14,540 nt of DNA, from positions 1 through 14,540 of the forward strand of contig URFD01000033.1 of assembly GCA_900547015.1 (NCBI GenBank), read 5' to 3'. Origin of the DNA: an uncultured Oscillospiraceae bacterium. Its GTDB lineage: Bacteria > Bacillota > Clostridia > Oscillospirales > Ruminococcaceae. This document shows, piece by piece, positions 13,874-14,540 of this stretch. Made by a program: the position numbers and the translations under genes. The notes beneath the pieces were generated by a model, which did no database searches, was not told where the DNA came from, and saw only the letters and a program-made list of their open reading frames with translations. The number at the start of each line of letters is the position of its first letter. The first letter of the stretch is position 1.

Positions 13874-14500
13874 ATGACTCCTATGATTTTTGACCACCCA
13901 CTGATTCAGCACAAAATCTCCCTGCTCCGCAACAAGAACACCGGTTCCAAGGAGTTCCGTGAGCTGGTCAGCGAGGTTTCCATGCTGATGTGCTACGAAG
14001 CAACCCGCGACCTGCCACTCAAAGAGATTGAAATCGAAACTCCAATCGCTCTGGCAAAGACCAAAGTGATTGCAGGCAGAAAGCTGGCTTTCGTTCCGAT
14101 TCTGCGTGCAGGCATCGGTATGCTCGACGGCGTTCTCTCGATGGTTCCGGCTGCAAAGGTCGGCCACATCGGTCTGTATCGTGACCCACAGACTCTGGAG
14201 CCTGTCAAATATTACTGCAAGCTGCCGTCCGACATCAACGAGCGTGAGGTCATCGTTCTTGACCCAATGCTGGCAACCGGCGGTTCCGCTGCTGCTGCAA
14301 TCAAGATGCTCAAGGACAGCGGTGCAACCAACCTGAAATTCATGTGCATCATCGCAGCTCCGGAAGGTCTGAAGGCTCTGACCGAAGCACATCCTGACGT
14401 TCAGGTTTACTGCGGCGCTCTGGATGAGAAGCTCAACGATGACAAATACATCGTTCCGGGTCTGGGCGACTGCGGCGACCGTATCTTCGGCACCAAGTAA
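13874..14500 (+). CDS. upp: Uracil phosphoribosyltransferase
   Basis: 208 residues, the usual length. It makes UMP from uracil and PRPP (pyrimidine salvage). It follows the family closely: FDHPLIQHKISLLRNKNTGS, FVPILRAGIGMLDG, GLYRDPQTLEP, the PRPP loop VLDPMLATGGSA (about 128-139), and the C-terminal uracil-binding YIVPGLGDCGDRIFGTK. The ATG at 13874 has GAAAGGA 10 nt upstream; another ATG three codons on (13883) is possible but less well placed. It is separated from rpiB by 190 bp with its own AT-rich promoter region and leader hairpin. The last 40 bases of the window after its stop hold only a weak 6-bp inverted repeat (TGATTC/GAATCA) and no clear terminator. Confidence 0.97.
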   Translation: MTPMIFDHPLIQHKISLLRNKNTGSKEFRELVSEVSMLMCYEATRDLPLKEIEIETPIALAKTKVIAGRKLAFVPILRAGIGMLDGVLSMVPAAKVGHIGLYRDPQTLEPVKYYCKLPSDINEREVIVLDPMLATGGSAAAAIKMLKDSGATNLKFMCIIAAPEGLKALTEAHPDVQVYCGALDEKLNDDKYIVPGLGDCGDRIFGTK

Positions 14501-14540
14501 TCTGCCTGATTCCAAAATTTCTTACGAATCAATAAAAGCA

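Overview
The window looks like chromosomal DNA of a Gram-positive anaerobe of the class Clostridia, most likely an Oscillospiraceae/Butyricicoccaceae-type gut bacterium. The grounds are a CdaA-CdaR c-di-AMP pair, a clostridial-type COG2509 flavoprotein, an EGGTG-type cysteine desulfurase with a DUF3343 partner, formate-THF ligase, strong GGAGG-type ribosome binding sites with frequent TTG/GTG starts, and a fairly high GC content. The genus is an inference. There are no tRNA or rRNA genes, insertion sequences, CRISPR arrays or phage genes.

Layout. (1) 1-1733: a probable terminator half at the left edge, an extended -10 promoter, and one plus-strand gene for a sigma-54 (RpoN)-like protein. It ends in a Cys/His-rich tail made of four tandem 9-residue repeats. 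A perfect palindrome (1695-1732) serves as a two-way terminator against the converging gene. (2) 1760-9911, all minus strand, read right to left: a SEDS (RodA/FtsW-type) glycosyltransferase with its own promoter and terminator; a fused IspD-IspF isoprenoid enzyme; a small DUF3343 protein that overlaps an EGGTG-type cysteine desulfurase; then, from a separate promoter with a structured leader, CdaA (c-di-AMP synthase), CdaR (its regulator) and a COG2509 FAD-dependent dehydrogenase. (3) 9912-10244: a divergent intergenic region with the SEDS promoter on one strand and, on the other, a promoter plus a leader of about 155 nt with several hairpins ahead of fhs. (4) 10245-14500, plus strand: fhs (one-carbon metabolism), two strong hairpins, tsaE-tsaB-rpiB (t6A tRNA modification and pentose phosphate), and upp (uracil salvage) with its own leader.

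Most genes are housekeeping: cell wall, isoprenoid precursors, sulfur transfer, c-di-AMP signalling, folate one-carbon units, tRNA modification and nucleotide salvage. The item that stands out is the sigma-54-like protein. The core-binding part and overall fold look kept. But the RpoN-box arginine pair that reads the -24 element is replaced by Asp-Glu, the recognition-helix arginine is replaced by Ala, the first part of region I is missing, and a metal-binding-type tail has been added. It may be a repurposed or metal-responsive sigma-54 relative. The structured leaders of fhs and cdaA are the next most interesting signals.
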